DNA of 35,170 nucleotides from Terriglobia bacterium (GCA_020073395.1 JAIQFF010000038.1:1-35170); one strand, 5' to 3'. Positions 22,863 to 32,589 are shown, counted from the first letter of the stretch. Translations and numbers: made by a program. Notes: a model not told the origin generated them from the letters alone.

Positions 22863-25800
22863 TCAATGTAGCATTTCCAGCGCCTGCTGGGCCATTTTGT
22901 GCTGCGGCTGTTGACGCAGCAGGGCGAGCAACACTTCTCTGGCCTTCTCCTTGTCATTCAAAATGACGTAAAGGCGGGCCAGATTCATGTAGGCCTGGTC
23001 GAAATTGGGGGCCACCTGAATGCACGTCTTGAATCTTTGCTCCGCTTCCGGATAACGCTGTTCACGAACAAAGAGCACGCCCAGGTTGTTGAGCGCGTCG
23101 GGATAGTCCGGGCGCACGCTCACCGCCCGTTCGAGATACTGCTGGGCACTCTGGGTCTGGTCTTGGCGGGCGTAGAGCATTCCCAGGCTGTAGTTGACCT
23201 CGGGATCGTCGGGTTCAATTTCGTGAGCGTGGTTCAGGAACTTTTCCGCTTCCGCCAGGTTTCCCTGGCGCCGGTAAAGGTTGCCAAGATTCAGCAGCGC
23301 GATGGCGTAGGTTGGTCGCTGTTCCAACGCCTGCTGGAAGTTGCGAACCGCCTCGTCCACCTGACTTCCATTCGCGGCAATCATTCCCAGATTGTTCCAG
23401 GCCTCCGGATACTCCGGACGCAGCTTCACCGCCTGTTCCAGATATTTGCGCGCATCGGGAAAGGCGTTTCTCCTGAGATACAACGTCCCCAGGTTGTAAA
23501 AGGCTTCGGGACGGTCGGGCTTGGCGGCGATGACCTGCTTGAAAGACGCTTCCGCCTGCTCGAGATATCCGTGCTGAAAAAAAGAAACGCCGTAGGTAAA
23601 GTCGTTGCGCTGGAACGCGCTCAGGAAAAGCGTCCCGGCAAACGGCAGGGCCCTTCGCACCCGATCGGCTGAATTGCTCGGGACCGATTTCACATCGGCC
23701 AGCACTCGCTCCGCAGTCACCGGCCCTTGGTACACCTTGATGATCATGCCTTCCTTATTAAGGAGGAACGATGTGGGCAGGCCGAGGTCGCGGCGGCGGT
23801 CGAACAGGTAGCGATAAACAATGTTATAGACGCCGGCTATGTCCTGCGTGGCGAGCAGCGTGGGGAAGGGGAAGCCTTCCTGAGCCACGAATGTTTGCAC
23901 GTTCCGCACATCGCGGGGATCGTCCACGTTGATGCCAACGATGCGAGGGCCGCCAGAAGCAAGGGACGATCTACCCTGACGGAGAATGCGCATCTGTTCT
24001 CTGCATGACCGGGAGGCGGTGGACCAAAAATTAAGCAGGAGGAAGTTGCCGCGGAACGACAGCAGGTCCCACGTCTTACCCTCCAGGTCAGGCAACGAAA
24101 AGTCCGGTGCGCTCAAAGGCTCGATCAGCCAGGTCTCAACCCACGATGGCAGGGGCTCCAACTTCTGGAGTTCGCCAGCACGCGCATGGGAAGGAGGAGA
24201 TACCGCAAAGGGTTCCGCCACAAAGTCATTCGAGCCTTCCTCAATTTCGATGCGGCGGTTTACCGGCAAGCTCGCGAGGGTCTGCGTGAGACCGCTGGGC
24301 CAGCGAACCGTGGTGCGGACAGGGCCCTCGACTTTCCCCAAGCCAAAGAAGAGCTCCTTGGTGTGCTGGGACAAAAATCCGGAGCCTGCCTGCAGGTACC
24401 TTGTCTGGCGGAGTGTTCCGGCCTCGACAGTGACCGCAGCGCCGATCGCATCGCGATTGCTTTTTTGTCCGCGCAAGCGGAATGCGATGGAGTGGCCAAT
24501 ATCTTTCATGGCGTTGCGCAGCACCCGCAGTTGCGGCGCGCTCCGATTCTTTAAGATGACTTCCAATCGTCCGTCGTGGTCGAGGTCGGCAAAAACAAAG
24601 GAGCGGCTGTCGTCGGGAAAGTCCATGCCAACCGCTCCGGAAACTTCAGAAAACGTGCCATCGCGGTTGTTTGCGTAGAAAACGTTTCTCTCCGGACCGG
24701 CCCAGGAAGAATCCGAGCGGATCATTTCGTTGATAGCGTTCCATCCCTGCTCGTAATTGGACGACGGGTTCGAATTCTGCGGCGAAGTTCCCACCACCTG
24801 CCGCCAGAAGAAGCTGGAGAGATCGCGAGGGTCGGGCCCGGAAATATAGCCGTTGGCGATGTACAGGTCGGGGTAGCCATCGTGGTCGAAATCCCAGGCG
24901 TCAGAGGACCATGCCCAGCGGCCCATCTCGGCACCCGCCTGCTCGCTGATGTTTTGAAACTTTCCGTTGCCCTGATTGCGATAGAGGGAATTGCCGCGGG
25001 CGTGTCTGCGGTAAAGAGCGCGGATGTTCTCGGGATCTTTTTCATGGAAGATATTTTGTTCGGAAACCCGGTGGCCGGCGGCGGACCACATGTTGGCCAC
25101 GTAAATGTCCTGGTTCCCGTCGTTGTCGAAATCGCACCAGCACGCGCTCATGCCGGCGCCCACGTCTTCAACGCCCGCTTCAGACGAGACGGTAGCGAAG
25201 GTCCCATTTCCGTTGTTGCGGTAGAGATTGCTTCGCCCGAAGTCGTTGGCCACGTAAAGGTCGGGTGTCCCGTCAGAATTGAGATCGCCCCAGGCGCAGG
25301 CGAAACTATAGCGATCGTTATCCACGTTCAGTCCCGCAGCCTGAGTCCGATCGGTGAAAGTCGCGTTACCTTCGTTGTGCAGCAGGAAGTTCGGCGGTCC
25401 ATTGCGCGCGTCGAAGTAAGGGACGGGATAGTGATACTGGTCCAGCCCCGCGTAATAGCTGTACAGACAGAAATAGATGTCGAGAAGACCGTCGCGATCG
25501 TAGTCCGCGACGGCGGCGTGGGTGAACGTTCCCTGCGGAGGCTGGGCAAACTTGAAGGCGTCGGGCTTAAGCGAGAATTTCCCGTTTCCCTGGTTCAGGA
25601 ACAGCAACGGGCCGCCGCCGCAAACTACCAGAAGATCCTGAACTCCCTTGTTTTGGAAATCGGCGAACAGGGCGCAGGCCGTGTCATCGAGCACGCCGAC
25701 TCCCGATGCTTCAGTCACGTCCTCGAAGCTGCCATCCCCGCGATTGCGATAGAGGCGGTTGGGAAGTCCCGCGGGCTGGCACACGTAAAGATCGTCAAGT

Positions 25801-26675
25801 CCATCGTTGTCGATATCTCCTACGGCCAGGCCGTTGTTGCCGTAAACGTCGACCCCGGTCGCCCCGTCGAGCACGGTGCGCCAGTGGTCAACACCGCGAA
25901 GCATCTGATCTCTGTACGAAGCAGTCTGGCCGAGGGCCTGGGCCGTGATGTCAATAAAGATCGGTTCGCGGGCGCGAGCCAGGGTCTCTTCGGTTGCCTG
26001 CCAGCGTAAGACGCGCCAGGCCTGAGCTTCATCGCGCGACCATCGGGTCAGCCAATGTCCCACGCGCTGCTCGCGCGCGGCGTCCTTGCGAGTGCCGACC
26101 AGGTCATAACGAATGTCGATATCGAACGCCGACGAGGAGTCCGAAATTTCCTTGATCCCAATGATGTCGAATTCCGCCGTCTCCACTCGCGACATCGAGG
26201 CCAGATAGTTTTCCATCTCGCGCAGAAATCGCTCGCGGCCGGAGATGACATCCCTCGCGAAACGTCTTCGGAAGACCTCGATGCCGTTGCCTGAACGCTG
26301 CACGACTTCTCGAGTCGGAAGGAGGGGAGCGGCCTCGATCGAAGCATCGAGGAATTTCGTCAGGACCGCGAGCGCGGGTGGCGCCGTCCTGAGCCCTGCG
26401 CTCCATTGCTTGAGCAGTGGCATGATTTCAGACGCGTACTTCTCGGTGAGGTACTCGTCCGTGCCGGGAACAACTCTCAGCAGAACACCATCGAGCGCGG
26501 ACTTAGCGGGGTAGTGAGGAGTCAGACGGAAATCAGAGAAGGGGAATGAAGAAGAGGAGCGTTTCCTGGGCGTTTCGGAGAGCGGCAGCTGGAGAGGAAC
26601 TGTCTGAAAAGGCGCCGGAAGAAAGAGTACAGGCGCCCACCGGATTCCTCTTAAGAAGGTTCGACGTGAAAACAA
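22863..26675 (-). CDS. Tat-exported CRTAC1-redoxin-TPR fusion protein
   Basis: The protein has 1270 aa. A TTG start is required to include the twin-arginine signal FSRRTFLRG (2-10); no in-frame ATG lies just upstream. Regions: ~45-260, an alpha/beta segment of unknown type; ~278-720, FG-GAP/VCBS propeller (DIDNDGLDD, DYDRDGLLD, DLNSDGTPD, DFDNDGNQD, DFDHDGYPD, DLDHDGRLE); ~740-815, ASPIC/UnbV; ~850-1000, AhpC/TlpA-type thioredoxin fold (APDFSLPDLEGKTWDLLSFRG); ~1022-1265, about seven TPRs. The redoxin active site reads WSTASRSC (884-891): the first Cys of CxxC is Ser888, only Cys891 remains, and LGLPTSFLLN keeps the cis-Pro. Disulphide reductase chemistry is therefore unlikely in the normal way. 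It heads the minus-strand block. Confidence 0.88.
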   Translation of the reverse strand: MFSRRTFLRGIRWAPVLFLPAPFQTVPLQLPLSETPRKRSSSSFPFSDFRLTPHYPAKSALDGVLLRVVPGTDEYLTEKYASEIMPLLKQWSAGLRTAPPALAVLTKFLDASIEAAPLLPTREVVQRSGNGIEVFRRRFARDVISGRERFLREMENYLASMSRVETAEFDIIGIKEISDSSSAFDIDIRYDLVGTRKDAAREQRVGHWLTRWSRDEAQAWRVLRWQATEETLARAREPIFIDITAQALGQTASYRDQMLRGVDHWRTVLDGATGVDVYGNNGLAVGDIDNDGLDDLYVCQPAGLPNRLYRNRGDGSFEDVTEASGVGVLDDTACALFADFQNKGVQDLLVVCGGGPLLFLNQGNGKFSLKPDAFKFAQPPQGTFTHAAVADYDRDGLLDIYFCLYSYYAGLDQYHYPVPYFDARNGPPNFLLHNEGNATFTDRTQAAGLNVDNDRYSFACAWGDLNSDGTPDLYVANDFGRSNLYRNNGNGTFATVSSEAGVEDVGAGMSACWCDFDNDGNQDIYVANMWSAAGHRVSEQNIFHEKDPENIRALYRRHARGNSLYRNQGNGKFQNISEQAGAEMGRWAWSSDAWDFDHDGYPDLYIANGYISGPDPRDLSSFFWRQVVGTSPQNSNPSSNYEQGWNAINEMIRSDSSWAGPERNVFYANNRDGTFSEVSGAVGMDFPDDSRSFVFADLDHDGRLEVILKNRSAPQLRVLRNAMKDIGHSIAFRLRGQKSNRDAIGAAVTVEAGTLRQTRYLQAGSGFLSQHTKELFFGLGKVEGPVRTTVRWPSGLTQTLASLPVNRRIEIEEGSNDFVAEPFAVSPPSHARAGELQKLEPLPSWVETWLIEPLSAPDFSLPDLEGKTWDLLSFRGNFLLLNFWSTASRSCREQMRILRQGRSSLASGGPRIVGINVDDPRDVRNVQTFVAQEGFPFPTLLATQDIAGVYNIVYRYLFDRRRDLGLPTSFLLNKEGMIIKVYQGPVTAERVLADVKSVPSNSADRVRRALPFAGTLFLSAFQRNDFTYGVSFFQHGYLEQAEASFKQVIAAKPDRPEAFYNLGTLYLRRNAFPDARKYLEQAVKLRPEYPEAWNNLGMIAANGSQVDEAVRNFQQALEQRPTYAIALLNLGNLYRRQGNLAEAEKFLNHAHEIEPDDPEVNYSLGMLYARQDQTQSAQQYLERAVSVRPDYPDALNNLGVLFVREQRYPEAEQRFKTCIQVAPNFDQAYMNLARLYVILNDKEKAREVLLALLRQQPQHKMAQQALEMLH

Positions 26676-26792
26676 TGTGGTCTTCGTCTTTGTGACGCGC
26701 CATCCTCAAGTGTCCCCGCCAGAATGGCCCACCGAAACGCATGGTAGCATCCGTGGCGAAGTTAATCCAAACCACATGGACGCTGCTAACGT

Positions 26793-26904
26793 CCCCTTTG
26801 CGTTCTTTGCGGCCTTCGCGGTTTAAGGCTCCTCTGGTTTGCGGGCAAGATCAAAGAGGATTACCGCAAAGGGCGGAAAAGGCGCGCAAAGTCCGCGAAG
26901 AAAC
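26793..26904. repeat. Inverted pair of 9-nt-period arrays (CTTTGCG type)
   Basis: At 26793-26823 the units CCCTTTGCG, TTCTTTGCG and GCCTTCGCG follow each other. At 26863-26904 a similar, more degenerate array runs in the opposite orientation (read on the minus strand as CTTCGCG, GACTTTGCG ... CCCTTTGCG). The pair sits in the divergent spacer between the fusion gene and the TonB receptor gene and could fold into a large hairpin. Confidence 0.6.
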
Positions 26905-27015
26905 CCTGGATTGAGGCCCTGCGGAGACGCCGATTCTGGAGCTTCGCGGGTCGGCAGCTATAGGAAGATTTTAGGTCCCGGTCGTCCCGGGAAGAGCCGA
27001 ATTGTGCAAGCTGCG

Positions 27016-27048
27016 GAGGATAGTACAGAGGATAGTACAAAGGTACTA
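27016..27048. promoter_or_regulatory. TAGTAC operator cluster upstream of the TonB receptor gene
   Basis: GAGGATAGTACA is repeated perfectly in tandem (27016-27027, 27028-27039). The second TAGTAC also forms a perfect inverted repeat, TAGTAC-AAAG-GTACTA (27033-27048). The cluster ends 8 bp before the -35 box, the position expected for an activator site. The regulator is not known and is not evident in the window. Confidence 0.6.
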
Positions 27049-27056
27049 GTTTATTC

Positions 27057-27086
27057 TTGACAAGTTCTCCAAACCTGTTCTAAGGT
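27057..27086 (+). promoter_or_regulatory. Promoter of the TonB-dependent receptor gene
   Basis: A consensus TTGACA (27057-27062) is followed after 18 bp by TAAGGT (27081-27086). The expected start, near 27093, leaves a leader of about 107 nt before the ATG at 27200. Confidence 0.6.
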
Positions 27087-27199
27087 TGTCCCGTTTCGCT
27101 AATGTACACGTTTACATGCTGCGACGTCAAAAACACGGTTCGTTTGCATCCGGCCCTGGAAGGTCACTAAACAAAGAGTTTAAGAGGAGAACCTCGACC

Positions 27200-30100
27200 A
27201 TGAGAGCCAATCAGTATCCTCTGCGCTGGTTCAGTTCGCTTTGCTGCATCGCGCTTGCCTGTGTGTGTTTCCTGCTGACTGCCACGCAACCCGGATTGGC
27301 CCAGGTGGACCAGGGTGCAGTCACCGGTCTGGTTACGGATTCCAGCGGTGCGGTCGTGGGCAACGCGGAGGTGACGCTGACCAATCAGGACAACGGCCTG
27401 GTGCTGCAGACCGCCACCAGCAGCAGCGGGGAATTTACTTTCTCGCCGGTCAGGATCGGAAACTACAGTATTTCCGCCACCGCCGCAGGCTTCGCCACGA
27501 CTTCTCAGAAGGACCTGAAACTCAGCGTGCAGCAGCGCCTGTTGGTGAACCTGCAACTGAAGCCGGGTTCCACCAGTGAAAGGGTTGAAGTGAGCGCCAC
27601 GGCCCCGTTGATGCAGACCGAGGACGCTTCGGTCGGGCAGGTCGTGGACAGCCACACCATCAACAACATGGCCTTGAACGGCCGGAATTTCACCTTCCTG
27701 GCCCAGCTCGCTGCCGGCGTGAACTCCCCGCAGGCGGACACCCGCGGTAACGCGGCCACCGGCGCTTTCGCGGCCAACGGCAACCGGCCGGCGCAGAACA
27801 ACTACATGCTGGACGGCATCGACAACAATTCCGACACCGTGGACTTCCTGAACGGGACCAACTATGTGGTGCTTCCTCCCTTGGAAGCGATCCAGGAGTT
27901 CAAGGTGCAGACTTCCGGCTTCAGTGCCGAGTTCGGCCGCTCCGGCGCCGCCGTGCTCAATGCCACCATCAAGTCGGGCACCAACAGCTTCCACGGCGCG
28001 GCCTGGGAGTACTTCCGCAACGACAAGCTCGATGCGGCAGACTGGTTTGAAAACTTCCACAACGTGCCCAAGGGCGAACTTCGCCAGAACCAGTTCGGCG
28101 TTTCCGGCGGCGGACCCATTATCAAGAACAAGATCTTTATCTTCGGCGACTACGAAGGACTGCGCCGGCTTCAGGGCACCATTCTGAGTGGTTCCGTCCC
28201 CACCGTGCTGGAGAGGAACGGTATTAATGGCCTTGGCGCTGACCCTACTCTTGCAGATTTCTCCGACTTGATCACCGGTCAAACCGGTACCGAAACCGAC
28301 GCGCTCGGTCGTACCATCCCACTGGGAACGATTCTCGATCCTGCAACCACCCGGCCAGTCACGCTCGGGGTGGCCGATCCGATTTCAGGCCGGGTCGCGA
28401 CCAGCACAGGCTTTGCTCGAGACCCCATTAACACCAACTGCCCAGCCAGCACGGCGGCGTACACTCTGGCCGGTTGCACCCTGAATCAAATGCCGCTCAA
28501 CCGGCTGGATCCGAACGCCATTAAGTTGTTGAACCTCTATCCCTTGCCAACCAGCGGCTCTCTATTTTCGAATTACGGGGTCTCTCCCAAGTTGGATGAA
28601 CACCGCAACTCGTTTGATACCCGGTTGGATCTCAACTTCAGCGAAAAGAACCAGTTGTTCTATCGCTTCAGTTATGTGGATGATCCCCAGTTCATCCCCG
28701 GAATTTTCGGCGGCATAGCTGATGGCGGCGGTTTCCAGCAGGGCAACCAGACTGCGCTCGCGCAACAGAGCGCATTGGCTTACACCCATGTGTTCTCCCC
28801 CACCATGGTGAACGTGGCCCGCGCTGGTCTCAACTACTTGCACACGACGCGCGTTTCGCCTTCCGCCAATGATCTTAGCGACATCCCCGGACAGTTCGGC
28901 ATCCAGGGTATTCCGCAATTACACGAGAACGGCGGCCTGCCCGCCTTCGGGATCAATGGACTGTCAACTCTGGGCAGCAACGCCTTCCTGCCCTCCGACG
29001 AAGTCACCTCTACCTTCCAGGTGACCGATGACTTCACCAAAATTTACGGCAAGCACACGTTCAAGATGGGCTTTGAGTGGCAGCATGTGAAGTTCTCGAC
29101 CCTGCAGCCACCGTGGTCCCGCGGCGAATTTGACTACGGCAGCGTTTACACCGACGTTCCCAACGTGCGCAACGGCAATACCGGACGCGCGCAGTTCCTG
29201 CTCTCTCCCACTGCCACCACGGTAGCGGGTGGAATTGATAATGTGGGAGGTTCCTCGGAGGGACCAGGCAGCAACAGCATGTTCGTCTCCAATATCTCGC
29301 TCACCGACAACGGAAAGAATTACTACGGCAGCTATATCAACGACGATTGGAAGGTCACTCCCAAGCTGACTGTAAATCTCGGTTTGCGCTGGGACTTCTT
29401 CGGTCTGGTGTTTGAGCACCACGGAGCGCAGGCCAACTTCGTTCCGAGTGGCCCGCCCAGCAATACTCCGCTGTACCTGCTTCCGGCGGGAGCCAATCCT
29501 GCTAGCTTCTCCACCAGCTTCAACACTTTGCTGGCACAGGATGGCATTGGGCTGGTGATCGGCGACAAGTACGGTAAGGGGCTGGGGAGATCGCAAAAAT
29601 ATAATTTTGCGCCCCGGGTGGGCTTTGCCTACCAGGTCACGCCCAAGTTGGTCGCCCGCGGCGGGTTTGGCCTCTTTTACAATGGGTTTGAAAACCGCGG
29701 ATTCTCACCCAACCTGGGAGAAAACTATCCCTTCCAGTTCAACTTCCAATTTGCCGCGCCGGACGATGGTCATTCCATCTCGTTCCCCGGGTGCGCCACC
29801 GCAGCCACCTTTGAGATAGGTTTCACCTGCACTCCGCTCGACCCAACTCTGGTCAATGCCAGCGGCTTGGGGCTACGCGGCATCCAGTTCGACTACCTCA
29901 CTCCTTACACCATGAGCGGTAACTTGACCCTGCAATATCAAGTAACGCCCACGTTTACCTTGCAGGCTGGCTATGTGACTTCTCTGGCGCGGCATTTGGA
30001 GGTGTTCCCCAACTCCAACCTTCCCACCCGGATCTTGCCGGTGGACGCAAGCCTGACCGGCACTCCGCCTTCGCAGGGCGGGCTCCCCTTCCCTGATTTC

Positions 30101-30988
30101 GGGCAGGGAGGAAGTTACGCTACCACCAACGGCAACAGCCACTATCATTCCCTTCAGACCAAGGCGGAGAAGCAATTCGCCAATGGCCTGAGTTTCCTCG
30201 CGACCTACACCTGGTCGCAGGCGCGCACCGATGCCGGCGATCTGCTCAACGGAGGAAGCACGGCCGCTTTCAGGGCTCCAGATGTTCCAGGCGCCGGAAT
30301 TGCATACGACTATGGCCTGGCCTCGTTCGATATTCGGAATGTCGTACACCTGAGCGGCTCTTACGAGCTTCCCTTCGGTCATGGCAAGCCTTACATGGCG
30401 AATGCGGGTACAGCTGCCAATGCCTTGCTCGGAGGCTGGAGCGTGAGTTGGGGCGCAGTCTTACAGGGAGGACAACCGATAACCCTCAGCTGTCCTTCTG
30501 GCACCGGTAACGGTACGGGCTGCTACGATATCGTAGTATCCGGCCAGGATGTGAAGAGAGGGATGCACATCGACTCCAACGGACAGCCGAGCTTCCTCGG
30601 CAATCCGGCGGCATTCACCCAGCCTTGCGTGTGGCGCTCAACGGGACCCGACACCACTTCCGTACCGGGATGCATTCCGATCGACGGTGGCCTTGGCCTC
30701 CTAGGTGGCGGTCCCACCCAGATTGCCGGACCGCCGTTTAAGCGGCTGGATTTCTCCACCTTCAAGGACTTCAAGTTCGGCGAACGCTTCTCGTTGCAGT
30801 TCCGAGCGGAGTTCTTCAACATTCTCAACCACCCCAACTTCAACGCTCCGAATTTCGGCGGTAACGGAGTTGTCGCCATCGGTGGGTCGGGCAATTTCAC
30901 CAGCTCGAATTTTGGCGAAGTGGGTTCAACTCGCGATGCTCCCTACGATCCGAGGCAGATCCAGTTTGCTTTGAAGTTGAGGTACTAA
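27200..30988 (+). CDS. TonB-dependent receptor, Oar-like, with carboxypeptidase-regulatory domain
   Basis: The protein has 1262 aa from the ATG at 27200, which is preceded by AAGAGGAGA at good spacing. The signal peptide ends near residue 34 (GLAQ). Residues ~36-120 are a carboxypeptidase-regulatory-like beta sandwich (GAVTGLVTDSSGAVVGNAEV ... YSISATAAGF). The plug follows (~125-300: NNMALNGRNFTFLAQLAAGV, YMLDGIDNN, QEFKVQTSGFSAEFGRSGAA). The remainder is a 22-strand-type barrel ending in aromatic Tyr (FALKLRY). Such receptors import large ligands such as oligosaccharides, peptides or siderophores through the outer membrane using TonB energy; the ligand here is unknown. A stem-loop follows the gene. 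The TPR gene downstream may be on a separate or read-through transcript. Confidence 0.93.
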   Translation: MRANQYPLRWFSSLCCIALACVCFLLTATQPGLAQVDQGAVTGLVTDSSGAVVGNAEVTLTNQDNGLVLQTATSSSGEFTFSPVRIGNYSISATAAGFATTSQKDLKLSVQQRLLVNLQLKPGSTSERVEVSATAPLMQTEDASVGQVVDSHTINNMALNGRNFTFLAQLAAGVNSPQADTRGNAATGAFAANGNRPAQNNYMLDGIDNNSDTVDFLNGTNYVVLPPLEAIQEFKVQTSGFSAEFGRSGAAVLNATIKSGTNSFHGAAWEYFRNDKLDAADWFENFHNVPKGELRQNQFGVSGGGPIIKNKIFIFGDYEGLRRLQGTILSGSVPTVLERNGINGLGADPTLADFSDLITGQTGTETDALGRTIPLGTILDPATTRPVTLGVADPISGRVATSTGFARDPINTNCPASTAAYTLAGCTLNQMPLNRLDPNAIKLLNLYPLPTSGSLFSNYGVSPKLDEHRNSFDTRLDLNFSEKNQLFYRFSYVDDPQFIPGIFGGIADGGGFQQGNQTALAQQSALAYTHVFSPTMVNVARAGLNYLHTTRVSPSANDLSDIPGQFGIQGIPQLHENGGLPAFGINGLSTLGSNAFLPSDEVTSTFQVTDDFTKIYGKHTFKMGFEWQHVKFSTLQPPWSRGEFDYGSVYTDVPNVRNGNTGRAQFLLSPTATTVAGGIDNVGGSSEGPGSNSMFVSNISLTDNGKNYYGSYINDDWKVTPKLTVNLGLRWDFFGLVFEHHGAQANFVPSGPPSNTPLYLLPAGANPASFSTSFNTLLAQDGIGLVIGDKYGKGLGRSQKYNFAPRVGFAYQVTPKLVARGGFGLFYNGFENRGFSPNLGENYPFQFNFQFAAPDDGHSISFPGCATAATFEIGFTCTPLDPTLVNASGLGLRGIQFDYLTPYTMSGNLTLQYQVTPTFTLQAGYVTSLARHLEVFPNSNLPTRILPVDASLTGTPPSQGGLPFPDFGQGGSYATTNGNSHYHSLQTKAEKQFANGLSFLATYTWSQARTDAGDLLNGGSTAAFRAPDVPGAGIAYDYGLASFDIRNVVHLSGSYELPFGHGKPYMANAGTAANALLGGWSVSWGAVLQGGQPITLSCPSGTGNGTGCYDIVVSGQDVKRGMHIDSNGQPSFLGNPAAFTQPCVWRSTGPDTTSVPGCIPIDGGLGLLGGGPTQIAGPPFKRLDFSTFKDFKFGERFSLQFRAEFFNILNHPNFNAPNFGGNGVVAIGGSGNFTSSNFGEVGSTRDAPYDPRQIQFALKLRY

Positions 30989-31005
30989 GTTAGAGAAGCA
31001 ATCAC

Positions 31006-31040
31006 GGGCGGAAGGCACAGGGTAGCAACGCCTTCCGCCC
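31006..31040 (+). terminator. Stem-loop after the TonB receptor gene
   Basis: GGGCGGAAGGC pairs perfectly with GCCTTCCGCCC (11 bp, 13-nt loop), 18 nt after the stop codon. Only TT follows, so it may be a weak terminator or a stability element that sets receptor level above that of the downstream genes. Confidence 0.6.
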
Positions 31041-31098
31041 TTCATACGTGCGGCAGATTCTCCCGCCCGCTCTGGTGCGGTGTTAGCATGGGAAGACC

Positions 31099-32520
31099 GT
31101 GATCATCCGGCAACGGTCGCTGTGGTTCATTCCTCTCGTCTCCCTGGTCCTGTTGGCGTGGGCCCCGCCGGGGATGGCCATCGACGCTCAGGGCCAACAC
31201 CTCGACCGCGAATTCCAGGCCGCGGTTGCGCAATATGAATCAGGCCGTTTCCCCGAAGCCGCCCAGCGGCTGGAGACCCTGCTGCGCGAGGTTCCCGAAA
31301 GCTTCGATGTCCACGAACTTCTGGGCCTGGTCTATTCCGCGCAATCGCAGGACGCCAAAGCCAGCCCGCATCTGCAGAAGGCGGTGCGCCTGAAACCCGA
31401 TTCAGCCTCTGCCCGGACGAACCTAGCAGCCAACCTGATGCGCCTGGGAAAGGCGGAACTCGCCGGCGTGGAATTCCGCAAAGCGGTTGAGCTCGATCCG
31501 AAGAACTTCGACACCAACCACAACCTGGGTGAATTTTACGTCCGTTCCGGAAAGGTCGTCGAGGCTGCCCATTTTCTCGGCCAGGCCCAGCGCATCGATC
31601 CTTCTTCCTACGATAACGGCTACGATTTGTCCCTGGCCTATGTTTTGACCGGGCGGCTGACGGATGCCCGGCAATTGGTGCAGGATCTGTTGAAAAAGAA
31701 GAACACGGCGGAACTGCACAACCTGCTGGGCGAGATTGAAGAGAAAGACGGGAAATTCGTCGAGGCGGCCAATGAATACGAAACCGCCGCGCACATGGAT
31801 CCGAGCGAGAGCAACCTGTTCGACTGGGGAAGTGAGTTGCTCATTCACCGCACGCTCGGCCCTGCCATTGAAGTGTTCCAGCACGCCACCGAGCGCTATC
31901 CCAAGTCGCCCCGGCTGATCATCGGCTTGGGCATGGCTCTGTACTCACGCGGCAACTACGACGAGGCCGTGAAGGCCCTGCTGCACGGGGCCGACCTCGA
32001 CCCCTCCGACCCCAGCTGTTACCTCTTTCTGTCCAAGGCTTATGACAGCTCGCCGGGGCAGGCGGACGAGGTCATCCAGCGCTTCCGCCGCTTCGCCGAA
32101 CTTCAGCCGAAAAATGCCCGCGCGTTCTACTACTATGCGATGAGCTTGTGGAAGGGGAAGCGGGCGCAGGACCCGGATCTAGATCTACAGCAGATTGAAG
32201 GCTTGCTGAAGAAGTCAATCGCTCTCGATGACAAGCTGGCCGAGGCCCACCTGCAACTGGGAAACCTTCATTCTGACCAGACCAAGTATGCGGAGGCCAT
32301 TCCGGAATACCTGCGGGCGCGTGACTTGAGTCCGGACCTGGCGGACGTTCACTACCGGCTGGGCCAGGCCTACGTGCACACCAAACAAAAGGAACTTGCG
32401 CAGGAGGAGTTGCAGGTGTATCAACGGCTCCGGGCGGAGCATCTGGCGGAGGTCGACAAGCAGAGGGCGGACATTCGGCAGTTTGTATATTCGGCGAAGG
32501 GTGGGCCGTCCGCGAAGTGA
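31099..32520 (+). CDS. Exported TPR repeat protein
   Basis: The protein has 473 aa with a GTG start preceded by GGAAG. The signal peptide covers ~1-27 (FIPLVSLVLLAWAPPGMA). From ~35 on it is made of TPR units, about a dozen (FDVHELLGLVYSAQSQDAKA, ARTNLAANLMRLGKAELAGV, DVHYRLGQAYVHTKQKELAQ). It probably serves as a periplasmic binding scaffold. It follows the receptor gene by 110 bp and precedes the Tat-exported phosphatase-like gene on the same strand. It is a second, shorter counterpart to the 850-residue TPR protein on the other side of the divergent promoter. Confidence 0.85.
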   Translation: MIIRQRSLWFIPLVSLVLLAWAPPGMAIDAQGQHLDREFQAAVAQYESGRFPEAAQRLETLLREVPESFDVHELLGLVYSAQSQDAKASPHLQKAVRLKPDSASARTNLAANLMRLGKAELAGVEFRKAVELDPKNFDTNHNLGEFYVRSGKVVEAAHFLGQAQRIDPSSYDNGYDLSLAYVLTGRLTDARQLVQDLLKKKNTAELHNLLGEIEEKDGKFVEAANEYETAAHMDPSESNLFDWGSELLIHRTLGPAIEVFQHATERYPKSPRLIIGLGMALYSRGNYDEAVKALLHGADLDPSDPSCYLFLSKAYDSSPGQADEVIQRFRRFAELQPKNARAFYYYAMSLWKGKRAQDPDLDLQQIEGLLKKSIALDDKLAEAHLQLGNLHSDQTKYAEAIPEYLRARDLSPDLADVHYRLGQAYVHTKQKELAQEELQVYQRLRAEHLAEVDKQRADIRQFVYSAKGGPSAK

Positions 32521-32530
32521 TGGGTCTAAT

Positions 32531-32589
32531 GCAGGCGCGAGCGTCCACGCTCGTGCCGGCTGCTGCACGAGCGGGACGCTCGCGCCTGC
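32531..32589. repeat. Long inverted repeat between the TPR and phosphatase-like genes
   Basis: Arms 32531-32555 and 32566-32589 (start GCAGGCGCGAGCGTCC) are complementary over 24 bases with one extra A on the left, around a 10-nt loop. The core resembles the mini-hairpin family. In mRNA it would be a very stable hairpin just before the next start codon. Confidence 0.75.

Noticed and set aside
24576-26009. Long plus-strand open frame (477 codons) antisense to the fusion gene
   Set aside because: It is the mirror of the DxDxDG propeller repeats; the repeated Val/Ile/Glu pattern comes from the complementary codons and no family is recognised.
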